From assembly GCA_016933275.1 (NCBI GenBank), contig JAFGBI010000299.1:1-58369 (forward strand): 58,369 bases of DNA, read 5' to 3'. Source of the stretch: Polyangiaceae bacterium. GTDB lineage: Bacteria > Myxococcota_A > Polyangia > Polyangiales > Polyangiaceae. Of the stretch, positions 17,575 to 27,649 are shown in pieces; position 1 is the first letter of the stretch, and each line of letters begins with the position of its first letter. Under the pieces are notes generated by a model, which searched no databases, was not told where the DNA came from, and was given only the letters and a program-made list of their open reading frames with translations. The position numbers and the translations under genes are program-made.

Positions 17575-18687
17575 ATGACTCAGAGCGGCGAAGGGCTGAA
17601 GGTCAACCTGCACCAACTGCTGCGCGCCATGATCGAGAAGGGCGCGAGCGACCTACACATCACGACGGGCTCGCCACCCCTGCTCCGGATCGATGGCGCG
17701 ATCGTTCCATTGAAGCTGCCGCCTCTCTCTCCCGTGGACACAAAGCAGCTCTGCTACTCGGTGCTCACCGAGGAGCAGAAGATCGAGTTCGAGAAGCGCA
17801 AGGAGCTCGATCTCTCTTTTGGCGTCAAATCCCTCGCCCGCTTCCGTGCCAACATCTTCGTCCAGCGCGGGGCGGTATCGGCGGCGTTTCGCTCGATTCC
17901 GTTCAAGATCCTCTCCTTCGAGGAGCTCGGGCTGCCCCCCGTGGTCGCCGAGCTCGCTTCGCGGCCCCGCGGTCTGGTCCTCGTCACCGGGCCCACCGGC
18001 TCCGGAAAGAGTACGACTCTCGCTTCCGTCATCGACAAGGTCAACAGCGAGGAGCGGCTCCACATCATGACGATCGAGGATCCGATCGAGTACCTTCACC
18101 CCCACAAGCGCTGCATCGTCAACCAGCGCGAGGTGGGCGCCGATACGGCGAACTTCAAGGACGCGCTTCGATACGTTCTGCGCCAGGACCCGGACGTGGT
18201 TCTCGTGGGCGAGATGCGGGACCTGGAGACGATCGAGGCGGCGCTGACGATCGCCGAAACCGGTCACCTCGTGTTTGCTACGCTGCACACGAACTCCGCG
18301 GTGCAGAGCATCAACCGCGTCATCGATGTCTTCCCTCCCCACCAGCAGCCGCAGGTACGAGCCCAGCTGAGCTTCGTTCTGGAGGGCGTCCTCAGCCAGC
18401 TCCTGCTCCCACGCACGGGGGCTCCGGGGCGAGTCCTTGCCCTGGAGGTCCTGGTCCCGAACGCAGCCATCCGGAACCTCATCCGGGAGGACAAGGTCCA
18501 CCAGATCTACTCACAGATGCAGGTGGGGCAGTCGAAGCACGGGATGCAGACGCTCAACCAGGCGCTCTTCGCGCTCTACGCGCGGCGGCAGATCTCGCTG
18601 GAAGAGGCCATGGGCCGTTCCTACGAACCCGACGAACTGCGCATGATGATCGAGGGTCGCGCGGGGTCTCCCGGGGGGGGCCGCTGA
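17575..18687 (+). CDS. pilT: Pilus retraction ATPase PilT
   Basis: 370 residues. Walker A GPTGSGKST (about 139-147), Walker B VGEMRD, STLHTN-like ATLHTNSA, and the C-terminal AIRNLIRE motif that distinguishes retraction ATPases from PilB. It dissociates pilin subunits and drives twitching or S-motility. The ATG at 17575 has AAAGGA four bases upstream, so it is preferred to the GTG at 17557. Same strand as pilB and probably one transcript. Confidence 0.96.
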   Translation: MTQSGEGLKVNLHQLLRAMIEKGASDLHITTGSPPLLRIDGAIVPLKLPPLSPVDTKQLCYSVLTEEQKIEFEKRKELDLSFGVKSLARFRANIFVQRGAVSAAFRSIPFKILSFEELGLPPVVAELASRPRGLVLVTGPTGSGKSTTLASVIDKVNSEERLHIMTIEDPIEYLHPHKRCIVNQREVGADTANFKDALRYVLRQDPDVVLVGEMRDLETIEAALTIAETGHLVFATLHTNSAVQSINRVIDVFPPHQQPQVRAQLSFVLEGVLSQLLLPRTGAPGRVLALEVLVPNAAIRNLIREDKVHQIYSQMQVGQSKHGMQTLNQALFALYARRQISLEEAMGRSYEPDELRMMIEGRAGSPGGGR

Positions 18688-18862
18688 GCCCGCGATACCC
18701 CCTACGCCGCCGGGCCAGTCGTTGGGAATGGGCACCGTAACCGCCGCCATCGATCGGCCAGGACGCGCCGCTCGATCCCTGCTAGGGATGGATCACGCAG
18801 CAGCGCCTACTCGAGCCGGGAGCGCGTAGCTTGGGACCCACCCGCGCAGCAAGGATGAGCAA

Positions 18863-20203
18863 ATGATTGAGCGGTTCGGCAGGACTCTTGCTTGGATTTC
18901 GGTGGGATGCGGCATCGCGGTGTCGCTCCCTCCCGGCGTCGCCCTGGCGCAACCCGCAGCGCCGGAGCCTCCACCACCCGTTGAGCCCTGGTACGATGCG
19001 TTCGACCTTCGAGCCTTCGTCGATGTGTACTCGAGCCTCAACTTCAATCTTCCCAAGCGAACCGAGGGTGCCAATCAGCTCCGGGCGTACGACACCACCA
19101 CCGGCTTCGCGCTGGCCTGGGTCGGCGCGGACATCGGCTACGAGCCGAGGCCGGTGGGGGGAGCCCTCTCGCTGCGCTTCGGTCCCGCAGCCGAGCGCTA
19201 CGCCCAGAGCTGTCTCGGCGGCGAAGGCGCACGCTGCGACAGCGACGTGGTCGGTCTGGAATTGCTCAAGCAGGCCTTCGTGTCATGGCAGCCCATCCGG
19301 GCGCTGCGGCTCGATTTCGGGAAGTTCGACACGCCGTTCGGCACCGAGGCGGCAGAGAGCCAAGACAACCTCCTCTACAGCCGCGGGGCAGTGTACTGGC
19401 TCGGCGAACCGGCGTTCCATACGGGCCTCCGCGCGACCGGCACGCTCTTTCCATGGCTTACGGCTCGACTGCTGGTCGTCAACGGCTGGAACAACACGAT
19501 CGACAACAACGCCGGCAAGACCTTCGGCGCTACGCTCGCCGTGGCACCCAAGGGGACGCTGCGAGTGGCGGTGGGGTGGCTCGGCGGCCCCGAGCAGACG
19601 GACTTCGCGACCCTCACTTGTGAGGCAGGAAGTGCCTACAACCCAGCCTACGGCGCGTGCTGGCCGGCGGAGGGCGAGCCTGGAGGGGAGACGGACGTCG
19701 ACCGTGGCGGGGCCAACGACCCCGAGGCTTGGCGACACCTCGTGAACCTCATGGCCACGTGGCAGCCGGTGCCCAGGCTGCAGGCGACGTTCGACGCCGT
19801 CTATGGGCAGGAGGGGACGCGGGTCGACACCTATCTCGGCAGCGCTGCCCTGCCCGATCAAACCCCGATCAGCGTGCTCGGTGTCGACGAGGAGACACAG
19901 CGGTACTTCGGCGGATCCCTCGTGGTTCACTACGCACTGACCCACGCCTGGGCGGTCGCGGGGCGCGGGGAGTATTTCGCCGATCTCGACGGCTTGGCCA
20001 CGGGCTACGCCGGTCTAGCGCTCGTCACGAGCACGCTCGGTCTCGAGTTCAGCCCCACCCCCGCGCTCCTGCTCCGCCTGGAGGGGCGAGGCGACTTCGT
20101 TGTCCGTGCCGATGGAGACGACGAAATTTACCGTGTCGGGGTGCGCTCCGAGAACGAGAACCAACTTACCACCACGCTCGGGGTGGTGGTAAGGACGTTC
20201 TAG
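18863..20203 (+). CDS. Outer-membrane beta-barrel protein (porin-like)
   Basis: 446 residues. A signal peptide (ending ALAQP) and a Pro-rich linker precede a long series of amphipathic strands (FDLRAFVDVYSSLNFN, LRLDFGKFDTPFGTEA, ATGTLFPWLTARLLVVNGW split as needed) and a terminal aromatic residue (VVVRTF), the usual outer-membrane insertion signal. The FGKFDTPFGTE segment is characteristic of barrel proteins once annotated as putative porins (BBP2-type). Substrate unknown. It is 175 bases after pilT on the same strand; a shared transcript is possible. The ATG at 18863 has AAGGATGAG upstream. Confidence 0.82.
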   Translation: MIERFGRTLAWISVGCGIAVSLPPGVALAQPAAPEPPPPVEPWYDAFDLRAFVDVYSSLNFNLPKRTEGANQLRAYDTTTGFALAWVGADIGYEPRPVGGALSLRFGPAAERYAQSCLGGEGARCDSDVVGLELLKQAFVSWQPIRALRLDFGKFDTPFGTEAAESQDNLLYSRGAVYWLGEPAFHTGLRATGTLFPWLTARLLVVNGWNNTIDNNAGKTFGATLAVAPKGTLRVAVGWLGGPEQTDFATLTCEAGSAYNPAYGACWPAEGEPGGETDVDRGGANDPEAWRHLVNLMATWQPVPRLQATFDAVYGQEGTRVDTYLGSAALPDQTPISVLGVDEETQRYFGGSLVVHYALTHAWAVAGRGEYFADLDGLATGYAGLALVTSTLGLEFSPTPALLLRLEGRGDFVVRADGDDEIYRVGVRSENENQLTTTLGVVVRTF

Positions 20204-20207
20204 TCTA

Positions 20208-20300
20208 CTCATCCAGCGGCGAGGAGGGGGAGGCCGCGGGTCGCGGCCGATGCAGGAGAGGGCTCGCCTCCCCCGCCACCAGGAAACCCAGCGCGGGCGC
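20208..20300 (+). repeat. Repeat C, copy 1 (hairpin repeat)
   Basis: Contains CAGCGGCGAGGAGGGGGAGG, an inner GCGGGTCGCGGCC and the returning arm GGCTCGCCTCCCCC, so the transcript could fold into a long GC-rich hairpin. It is nearly the same sequence as 40139-40230 and, reversed, 46121-46196. After it comes GCGCGGGC, the beginning of module D, with no insertion at the C/D boundary; this serves as an unoccupied site for repeat B. Confidence 0.85.
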
Positions 20301-20340
20301 GATCCGGCGCCGTGCTTGGGTTTGGGGGCCTGGCCCGCGC

Positions 20341-20497
20341 TAGAGCACCGATCGGTTGCCGACAGCGACGGCAGCGCTGGAAACGCGCCTGTCCGAGGCG
20401 AGGATACGTGTCCAGCGCTGCCTCTGGAGAAATCTGCTGCCGGTTCGGTGCTCTAGGTTGTTGAATTGACGCAGCAATCCAACTGACTGCCGCTCTA
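20341..20497 (+). mobile_element. MITE-like repeat B, copy 2 (153 bp, TA-flanked)
   Basis: A 153-bp unit (20343-20495) flanked by TA on both sides. Its first 111 bp form an imperfect palindrome: TAGAGCACCGA at the left returns as TCGGTGCTCTA at 20447-20457, and GGCAGCGCTGGA returns as TCCAGCGCTGCC. A 40-bp tail follows, ending GCTCTA. The outer ends read GAGCACCGATCGGTTG and, in reverse, GAGCGGCAGTCAGTTG. No open frame inside. TA duplication and short inverted ends are typical of IS630/Tc1-mariner-driven miniature elements; the driving transposase is not identified. Confidence 0.8.
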
Positions 20498-20555
20498 GGC
20501 AATCCAGAGGCGGGACGACGGAGCCCGCACGACTCGGTGAGGGAAGCGTCATCGA

Positions 20556-23045
20556 TCACCGATCCTCCAGGAGGACGCGGGCGGCAACGACATCCGGATG
20601 ACCAGGGAGTTCACGGGACAGTACGTCCGTTACACCGGGGGCCCGCAGGTCGGCAACCTCGGCAAGAGCTCGCACCGCGAGGGCCCGCACCGCGAGCGGC
20701 AGCTCGGCTGGGGGCAGTTCGCGTCTTGCCGCGAGCACGGTCGCCGCACGAACCCCCTCTTCGGACATTGTGACGAGGATGTCCAACCAAACAAAAAGAT
20801 CTGGTGCCAGCCTGGCTCTCGCGTTGGTCAAGGTGGCTCGTGCAGCCGCGCCATCTCCCGTTTCGACCAGCGCTCGGACGAGCTCGACCACCGCCCGCGG
20901 TGTCGCGTCCCCAGCCGCGAGCGCGCCACGGGCGTGCTCGACCGCCGCCGCCGGCTTGCCCGTGATTCGGGCGAGCCGGGCCAGCCGAACACCGTGCGGA
21001 GCCCGCGCCCCGGCGCGTAGATCCCACGACCGCACCAGCGTGCGCGCGACGTCGATCCTTCCGGCGTCGAGGGCGCAATCGACGCTGACGAGGTCACCCC
21101 AAAAATCGCGCAGCCGGCCGAGGTCGTGCAACACCTCTGGCTCTGGCGGCGCGGCGCCAGCGAGCGCCGCGGGCATGATCCGGAGCGCGGCGGCGTTGGA
21201 GTCGCGAGCTGCCTCGTCCGGCAGCGCAGCGAGCGCCACCCCCAGGCCGTCCGCGTCGAGGTGCTCGTAGGCATCGACGGCCAGTGCCAGCGCGACCTCT
21301 CGCCTGGGCCCTCCTGCGCCGAGCGCGCGCGTCGCATCGGCGAAGCGCCCGTTCAGCATCGCGATGCGGGCAGCCAGGGCGGGCAACCCCTCGTACTCTG
21401 GCGCCAGCGCGAGCACGCGGGTTGCCGCGCGGCGAGCGAGCGGCTCGCTCCCCGCCTGTACGGCGACCATCCCGAGCGCGGTCAGCTCTGCCGGCGCAGC
21501 GGCCACGGACAGACCGTTGGCGACCTGCTCCGCGGCCGTCGTGCGTTCGCCGCGATCCACGGCGAGAACGGCGTCGACATAGTTCTCTACGAACTTCAGC
21601 GGTCGGGGCAACCGCGCCCGCTCTTCGTCGCTCAAGCGAGGCCATGGGGGTGCTCCCCGCTGGTCCGCGTCCAGGGCCCAAACGAGACGCGCGAAGGTGC
21701 GCGTGATCGGACCGTCACCGAGGTCTGCCGCGAGCCGCGCGAGCACCCGGCGAGAAGGGTCCACTCCGCGCTCCAGCAGCGAGAGCCGCGCGAAGAACAC
21801 TCGAGCCGGCACCGAGCCGGGATGAAGCTCGGTCGCGCGAAGGTAGCGCTCCCGAGCCCGAACGTCCCCGACCCGTTCGAGCGCCACGCCCGATACCAGC
21901 GCGTACAGGACATCGTCCCCGGCCATCGCGTCGTGTTGTCGAACCAGCTCCGCGGCCCCTTCGACGTCGTCAGCGGCGAGTCTGGCGGCAATGCGACCGG
22001 CGGCGATCCGGGGGCCCGAGACACCCGCCGCCTCCGCCCGGCCGACAGCATCGGACAACCCGGGTGGAGCCATGCCCTCCCACAGGGCACCGATCGCCCG
22101 ATCCTCGAGAAGCGCGGCGACCACCTCGGACCCGGAACCATCCAGCTCGAAGAGGCGCCCCAGCCGCAGCGTTCGTTCGTCAACCGAACCGGCGCGCCCG
22201 GCCGCCAGGTCACGCCGGAACTCGGCCGCCTCCTTCTTGGCACGCGCCACACGGCGGGCCTCCACGCGCTCCGCGAACAGGTGCGCACCCAGCAGGACGA
22301 CGGCGCTCGCGAGGGCGGCGCCGAGCAACACGCGCGCTGCCGGGTTCGGCGCCGATCGGGCGGGCGCGGGCTCCCAGCGCCCGGTCGAGGCGACCCGCTG
22401 GGGCGCCACCCCGCACGCCATGAGCGCAGCCATCACGCGATCGAGGCTCGGAGAAGCCGAGACCGGTTGGGTACCGGCGACGGTGAACGGTTCCGACGCG
22501 TCCGCAGCCGACGGTCCCTTCGCCGGTGCTGCCAGCGATGGGGCATCGAGAGACGGGGCCGCGCGTACGGTCGTCGCGTCTTCCCACTCCAGACCGCGCG
22601 CGTGCAACTCCGCCTGCACCGCGGCGGCTCCGTCGCTTGCCTGCAACGCGCATAGGCCCGCCGATGCATCCAGCCACTCGCAAACCGCGGCGTTGGTGCA
22701 TCCGAGCTCGATTGCGCGGTGAAAAGCCTGCTGGGCGCGCCTGGCGTCACCGCGAACCAGAAGGACGTGGCCCAGCTCCTCGAACGGTCGGGGGTCACGA
22801 CCATCGGCTTTCCCCGAGAGCGCGAGCGCCGTCTGGGCTTCGGCGAGCCACCCGAGGCGCGCGTACATCCGTCCCAAAGCGAGCATGACGGCAGCGTCGG
22901 CGGCGTGTTCAGCCTGGGCGTGCGCCCCCACCTCTCGGGCCAGCGCCTCCCCACCGAGACCGCCGAGCGCCTCGCAGAGGGCGATCGTGGGCTTGGCCTC
23001 GGGCAGGGCACGCCACTGGGCGACGAGATCGTCGAGCGCCGGCAC
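20556..23045 (-). CDS. Large helical-repeat (TPR-like) membrane protein
   Basis: 829 residues, very Ala/Arg-rich. The N-terminal cytoplasmic part (about 1-125) has TPR-like helix pairs (AADAAVMLALGRMYARLGWL; FEELGHVLLVRGDARRAQQA). A low-complexity linker leads to one transmembrane helix (about 238-256, RVLLGAALASAVVLLGAHLF), and the C-terminal 550 residues are again repeated helix pairs of TPR/alpha-solenoid type. It is probably a scaffold with one membrane anchor. No catalytic motif. The start is a GTG at 23045, since no in-frame ATG exists just upstream. Divergent from purF. Confidence 0.72.
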   Translation of the reverse strand: MPALDDLVAQWRALPEAKPTIALCEALGGLGGEALAREVGAHAQAEHAADAAVMLALGRMYARLGWLAEAQTALALSGKADGRDPRPFEELGHVLLVRGDARRAQQAFHRAIELGCTNAAVCEWLDASAGLCALQASDGAAAVQAELHARGLEWEDATTVRAAPSLDAPSLAAPAKGPSAADASEPFTVAGTQPVSASPSLDRVMAALMACGVAPQRVASTGRWEPAPARSAPNPAARVLLGAALASAVVLLGAHLFAERVEARRVARAKKEAAEFRRDLAAGRAGSVDERTLRLGRLFELDGSGSEVVAALLEDRAIGALWEGMAPPGLSDAVGRAEAAGVSGPRIAAGRIAARLAADDVEGAAELVRQHDAMAGDDVLYALVSGVALERVGDVRARERYLRATELHPGSVPARVFFARLSLLERGVDPSRRVLARLAADLGDGPITRTFARLVWALDADQRGAPPWPRLSDEERARLPRPLKFVENYVDAVLAVDRGERTTAAEQVANGLSVAAAPAELTALGMVAVQAGSEPLARRAATRVLALAPEYEGLPALAARIAMLNGRFADATRALGAGGPRREVALALAVDAYEHLDADGLGVALAALPDEAARDSNAAALRIMPAALAGAAPPEPEVLHDLGRLRDFWGDLVSVDCALDAGRIDVARTLVRSWDLRAGARAPHGVRLARLARITGKPAAAVEHARGALAAGDATPRAVVELVRALVETGDGAAARATLTNARARLAPDLFVWLDILVTMSEEGVRAATVLAARRELPPAELPLAVRALAVRALAEVADLRAPGVTDVLSRELPGHPDVVAARVLLEDR

Positions 23046-23232
23046 TGCGGCATAGCATACTCCGATCGCGCGTCGCCGCGTGAGCCGCTGGGCCCGCCGC
23101 TCCGGCGTTGGCCGAACGGCCTACGGACGAACCTCCCGACCCAACAATCGCCAGTCATCGCTGGCACACGGGCCCTCGACCGGGCAGAGTTCCCGCCGCC
23201 CCCGGGGCGGCTTGCCCCGCCCAGAGCATTCC

Positions 23233-24681
23233 ATGTGCGGAGTCTTCGGCATCTTTGGCCACCCCGAGGCGGCAAACATCACGTACCTCGGCCTGCACGC
23301 CCTCCAGCACCGGGGCCAGGAAAGCGCCGGGATCGTCACCGCCGACGGCGAGCAGCTGCTCTTGCACCGTGGCATGGGCCACGTCATCGACGTCTTCACG
23401 CCGGACCAGCTCGCGAAGCTCGCCGGCCACGCGTCGATCGGGCATGTCCGCTACTCGACGGCGGGCGGATCCTTCGTGAAGAACGCCCAGCCGATCGCGG
23501 TGGACTACGCGCGAGGGTCGATGGCCTTCGCGCACAACGGGAACCTCACCAACGCCGAGGCCCTGCGCGAACGCCTCGAGGCCCGCGGCTCGATCTTCCA
23601 GACCGGGACCGATACGGAGGTGATCGTCCACCTCGTCGCGATCAGCACCCAGCGTGCGGTGGAGGATCGCGTGGCCGACGCGCTCGGATACGTCAAGGGC
23701 GCCTACTCCCTGGTCTGCCTGACGGACAAAGTCCTGATCGCCGTCCGCGATCCCCATGCCATTCGGCCCCTGTGCCTCGGCCGAATGCTGGATGCCAGCC
23801 ACGCCCACGTCGTCTCGAGTGAGCCGGGGAGCTTCGACCTCATCGGAGCCGAGTTCGTCCGCGACCTTGAACCGGGCGAGATGCTGATCATCGACGAGCG
23901 CGGTATGCGGGCGATCCACCCCTTCCCCCACGTACCGCGCTCGAGCTGCATCTTCGAGTACGTCTACTTCGCGAGGCCGGACTCACACATCGATGGAATC
24001 AGCGTCTACCTCGCGCGTAAGAATGTCGGCCGCGCGCTGGCAAAGGAACACGGGATCGCCGCCGACGTGGTCATTCCCGTGCCAGACTCCGGGGTTGCCG
24101 CCACGATCGGCTACGCCGAAGCCGCCGGGATCCCGTTCGAGATGGGGCTGGTGCGGAGCCATTACGTGGGCCGCACCTTCATCGAACCGCAGCAGACCAT
24201 CCGCCATTTTGGCGTCAAGCTGAAGTTGAACCCCGTGAACGCGGTGCTCCGCGGCCGGCGCGTGGTCATCGTGGACGACAGCATCGTGCGTGGCACCACC
24301 AGCCGGAAGATCGTGAAGATGGTGCGCGATGCTGGTGCCAAAGAAGTCCACCTGCGCATCGCGAGCCCACCCACGGCCTGGCCTTGCTACTACGGAATCG
24401 ATACGCCCACCCGCCGCGAACTCATCGCTTCGAGCCATACGACGGACGAGATCAATCAGTACATCACCAGTGATTCCGTCGGTTATCTCTCGCTTTCCTC
24501 CCTCATCAACGCGGTCATCGAGACCCAGAACACCCACGCGAACAGGGCGAGCGGCGGGGGCTCGGCCGCTCGGGACCCGCTCGACACCGGATCCTTCTGC
24601 CACGCCTGCTGGAGCGGGGAATACCCCGTCGCGTTCTCCCACCCTCCGCGACAACGGCAGATGCGCCTCCTAGACACGTGA
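23233..24681 (+). CDS. purF: Amidophosphoribosyltransferase
   Basis: 482 residues; first committed step of purine synthesis, converting PRPP and glutamine to phosphoribosylamine. Cys2 directly after Met ([10 protein letters not shown]) is the N-terminal nucleophile of the class II glutaminase, so only Met removal is needed and there is no propeptide. The PRPP loop is [14 protein letters not shown]. Four cysteines sit where the Bacillus-type enzyme binds an iron-sulfur cluster: SSCIFEY, AWPCYYG and CHAC near the C-terminus. The longer open frame upstream of ATG 23233 is rejected because Cys2 must be exposed. Confidence 0.96.
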   Translation: MCGVFGIFGHPEAANITYLGLHALQHRGQESAGIVTADGEQLLLHRGMGHVIDVFTPDQLAKLAGHASIGHVRYSTAGGSFVKNAQPIAVDYARGSMAFAHNGNLTNAEALRERLEARGSIFQTGTDTEVIVHLVAISTQRAVEDRVADALGYVKGAYSLVCLTDKVLIAVRDPHAIRPLCLGRMLDASHAHVVSSEPGSFDLIGAEFVRDLEPGEMLIIDERGMRAIHPFPHVPRSSCIFEYVYFARPDSHIDGISVYLARKNVGRALAKEHGIAADVVIPVPDSGVAATIGYAEAAGIPFEMGLVRSHYVGRTFIEPQQTIRHFGVKLKLNPVNAVLRGRRVVIVDDSIVRGTTSRKIVKMVRDAGAKEVHLRIASPPTAWPCYYGIDTPTRRELIASSHTTDEINQYITSDSVGYLSLSSLINAVIETQNTHANRASGGGSAARDPLDTGSFCHACWSGEYPVAFSHPPRQRQMRLLDT

Positions 24682-24713
24682 CCACCCAGCGCACGCCTGA
24701 AGCGGAGAGCGGC

Positions 24714-26291
24714 TCAGAAACCTTCGACGCACGCCAGTCGGGTGAAGTAGACCTGCCACGGTCCGGAGCGTTGGTCCCGAAACAGGATCCCGACATCCCC
24801 GGTGCTGCCGATCGCCGCAGTGGGCGACGCGGTGTCGGCGCGATCATTGGTGACGCGGAATTCGGCGCCGATGTCGCGGAGGTTGGTGTCGAGCAGCTTC
24901 GCGTAGAGATCGTAGCCATCACCTCGATCGGCCGACCAGATCAGCAGGAGCCGGTTCCCCAGCGGGACCCAAGTCTTGCTCGCTGCTCGCTGCGCCGTCG
25001 AGGAGAGCTGCCTGGGGGGCACCACGATCCGCCCCACCGCGTCCACCGCCGTCCCATAGATGGCCGGCCCAAACGAGTCGAGGTGCGTGTTCCAAGCGAC
25101 GAAGAAGCGGCCTTCCGCCTCCGCGATCGCGGGCTCGACGGCGCCGCCGCTCGCCAGCTCCACCACGGTGCCAACCGTCGCGAGATCGGTGCTCACGGTG
25201 CGAAACCCCACCCACTGTGACCCGACGGGGCCGGCCTTGAACACCATGCCCAGCGTGCTTCGCGACTGCGCAAGGCGCGGCGATTCCGCTTCGAGATCGA
25301 GGTCGGTGAGGGGGATTTCCTCCGAGGCGGGGATCCCGTCGAAGGAAACGAGGCGCCCGAAGAGGCGAGAATCGACGTCGCGCTCGTCGTCCCAGACAAC
25401 GACGAAGTGTTCCCCATTCCAGAGCATGTCCGGGTGAAGAGAGAACGCTTCCGCCGCCGACACCCGCACGTCGGGACCGAGCTTCTGCCCGTGCGCATCG
25501 ATCCGATTGAAGTAGATCTCGTAGTCGCTGTCCCGGCGGTCTTCCCACACCGTGCCGAACAAAGATCCGTTCCACTGGAGCGATCCGCTGTAGGCATCGC
25601 TGTCGGCCTCGGCGACCGCAATGGGGGGCAACGCCTCCGAGCCGGACGCGGTGAGCCCGCGAAACCGGCTGGTCCAGCCCGCCCGCTGCTCATGGAACGT
25701 AACGCCGAAGAGCGCGCCATCGTGAGCGATGCCGCCCGGCATGGACACCAGCGCGTCGGGCGCCGACACCCGGATCGGCTCCGCCGCCTCGGGTATCCAC
25801 TGGGCGAGGTCGTCGATCACGCCGTTGCAGTCGTTGTCGCGACCGTCGCAGCGTTCGACACCACCAGGCAACGCCCGCGGGCTCGTGTCGTCACAGTCGT
25901 CCCCGCATGCATTCGGCTCCCCCGGCGCGAACCCCGGCAACGGACCAAAATGGCCGTCGCCGTCTAGATCGTAGGTCCGCGGCGCGAACACACAGGCACC
26001 CGTGTCGGGGTCGCACCAGTCCGAGGTGCAGGGGTCATGATCGTCGCAGGCGGTTTCTTCGAGGACCACGCACGAACCCCCGACGCAGCCGAGCACGAGG
26101 CAAGGGTCGCTGCTCACACAGTCCGCCGCCGCGGCACACGACACCGCCATTGCCCCGGCGTCGCCCAGATCGCCATCGCGAAGCCCGGAGCGCGCACCGC
26201 AAGCAACGAGCAGGCCCCCCCAGCACGCCGACCCCAGCCCACGGCGGGACAGCCGAGCCCAATGGCCCGGTTGGCCTCTCCTCAGTAGCAT
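24714..26291 (-). CDS. MopE-type metal-motif lipoprotein
   Basis: 525 residues. The signal peptide ends at a lipobox (GGLLVAC|G). A Cys-rich segment (about 50-115) is followed by the myxobacterial putative metal-binding repeat (DLDGDGHFG, then CGDDCDD, then RCDGRDNDCNGVIDD). The remaining 340 residues are strand-rich with recurring VVWDDERD/VWEDRRD-type motifs, suggesting a beta-propeller-like fold. It is an exported surface protein of unknown role. Its start overlaps the end of the upstream Cys-rich lipoprotein gene by 10 bases, so the two are co-transcribed. Confidence 0.83.
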   Translation of the reverse strand: MLLRRGQPGHWARLSRRGLGSACWGGLLVACGARSGLRDGDLGDAGAMAVSCAAAADCVSSDPCLVLGCVGGSCVVLEETACDDHDPCTSDWCDPDTGACVFAPRTYDLDGDGHFGPLPGFAPGEPNACGDDCDDTSPRALPGGVERCDGRDNDCNGVIDDLAQWIPEAAEPIRVSAPDALVSMPGGIAHDGALFGVTFHEQRAGWTSRFRGLTASGSEALPPIAVAEADSDAYSGSLQWNGSLFGTVWEDRRDSDYEIYFNRIDAHGQKLGPDVRVSAAEAFSLHPDMLWNGEHFVVVWDDERDVDSRLFGRLVSFDGIPASEEIPLTDLDLEAESPRLAQSRSTLGMVFKAGPVGSQWVGFRTVSTDLATVGTVVELASGGAVEPAIAEAEGRFFVAWNTHLDSFGPAIYGTAVDAVGRIVVPPRQLSSTAQRAASKTWVPLGNRLLLIWSADRGDGYDLYAKLLDTNLRDIGAEFRVTNDRADTASPTAAIGSTGDVGILFRDQRSGPWQVYFTRLACVEGF

Positions 26292-26860
26292 CCACCAATC
26301 CCGGGTTGAACGTCGATCGGCTCGCAGAATCGCCCCGGCTCACAGGTATTGGCGCCGAGGGTGTTGCAGAGCTCGACGCACTGCGTGCCCGCGCCGGTCA
26401 AGACGCAGAGGTAGCCCGCCGAACAGGTCCCGTATTCGCAGGGATCGCCTTGGAGCCCGCCACCGTACGGAAGGCAGGTCGTGCCATAGCGCTCTCGTGC
26501 ACAGGGGTCGTCCCCGGGCGGGTACTCGACGAAGGGCGCGCAGGCCGTCCCCATGGGACAGGTGTCGATCGCCGCGAATGGATCACATTGCTGTGCCACG
26601 GGTGGCGCCGGGGTTTCGGGACACTCGGGCGCGACGTAGTCGGACCGGACATCCTCCGGGTAGACCACCACGTCGCCGCCGACGTCCAGGCCGGCGTCGC
26701 GCCGTCCGCCGGCGCCGCCGAGCGGAAGGCCCGGGGTCCCGCCGCTCCATGGCGCGCCTTCACCCTCGGGATCCACGGAGGTGGCCCCGCCGCACCCCGC
26801 GACCAGCAGGAGGAGGGCGCCTACCCAATCCGAAAACCCCTGCATCACGTGCTGCAGCAT
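26282..26860 (-). CDS. Cys-rich lipoprotein
   Basis: 192 residues from the ATG at 26860 (26845 and 26896 are alternatives; none has a clear ribosome site). The hydrophobic signal WVGALLLLVAGC|GG gives a lipobox. An acidic, Gly-rich linker with Asp-Val repeats leads to a domain with about a dozen regularly spaced cysteines (CPMGTAC, CARERYGTTC, CEYGTC, CVELCN, CEPGRFCEP), an EGF-like or disulfide-rich pattern. Likely paired functionally with the overlapping MopE-type gene downstream. No family assigned. Confidence 0.7.
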   Translation of the reverse strand: MLQHVMQGFSDWVGALLLLVAGCGGATSVDPEGEGAPWSGGTPGLPLGGAGGRRDAGLDVGGDVVVYPEDVRSDYVAPECPETPAPPVAQQCDPFAAIDTCPMGTACAPFVEYPPGDDPCARERYGTTCLPYGGGLQGDPCEYGTCSAGYLCVLTGAGTQCVELCNTLGANTCEPGRFCEPIDVQPGIGGCY

Positions 26861-26939
26861 ACCCGGGAAGAACGGGGGTGCCAGCGTCCTCGACACACGA
26901 CTGGCCCACGCGGACGAGCCCCGGTGGTATACGCGGGCC

Positions 26940-27647
26940 GTGCGCCGCTCCGAAGCCTACGTCCTCCTCGTGGCCGTCCTCGGGGGCTCGGTCCCTTCCT
27001 GTACGCGGCCGGAAGAACCGTCGCGCGCCGCCACCCCGAGCATGAGCCGCCCCGCGGCCAACCTGCCCGGACCGGTTTCGCCTCGGCAAGACGCCGTTGC
27101 CGAGGCCGGCCAGGCCGAGGACGCTCCCAGCCAGCCACCTCCGGGGCGCGGCGAGGCCCGGTCGTCCACCGCTCCCGTCGCCGCACCTTGTCAGGCCCCC
27201 TGGCCCGAAGTGCCGCCGCCTGCGGCCAAACCTGCGCCAACCTGTCCGCCAGACCCACTGGCGTCGCCACCCACCCTGCCGCGCGGGCGCGTGGTGTTCC
27301 TCGATGCCCTCGGGACGCCCGCGGTGAGCGTGGAGCTGGCGCGAACCGGAGAGCACCGGCAGCGGGGCCTCATGTACCGCACCCGGCTGGGCCACGATGA
27401 AGGGATGCTCTTCAGCTGGCAGGATGCGCGCCCGCGGAGCTTCTGGATGCGGAACACCTGCGTACCGCTCGACATGCTGTTCATCGGCTCCGACGGGACG
27501 ATCGCAGGGATCGTCGAGCAGGTACCGACTCTCAACGACGAACCTCGAGGCGTGCCCTGTCCGGCGCAACACGTGCTCGAGTTGAACGCCGGCTACTCCC
27601 GGGCCGCCGGCATCCACCCGGGTCAGAGGATTCAGATCGAAGAGTGA
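26940..27647 (+). CDS. DUF192-domain lipoprotein
   Basis: 235 residues starting at a GTG (26940) that opens a lipoprotein signal (AYVLLVAVLGGSVPSC). A Pro/Ala-rich linker of about 90 residues precedes a DUF192 domain (about 120-235) recognisable by QRGLMYRTRL, GMLFSW and SFWMRNTCVPLDMLFI. DUF192 proteins are small exported beta proteins of unknown function. The next gene begins at the stop codon, so they form an operon with the cyclophilin. Divergent from the Cys-rich lipoprotein. Confidence 0.85.
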   Translation: MRRSEAYVLLVAVLGGSVPSCTRPEEPSRAATPSMSRPAANLPGPVSPRQDAVAEAGQAEDAPSQPPPGRGEARSSTAPVAAPCQAPWPEVPPPAAKPAPTCPPDPLASPPTLPRGRVVFLDALGTPAVSVELARTGEHRQRGLMYRTRLGHDEGMLFSWQDARPRSFWMRNTCVPLDMLFIGSDGTIAGIVEQVPTLNDEPRGVPCPAQHVLELNAGYSRAAGIHPGQRIQIEE

Positions 27648-27649
27648 CG

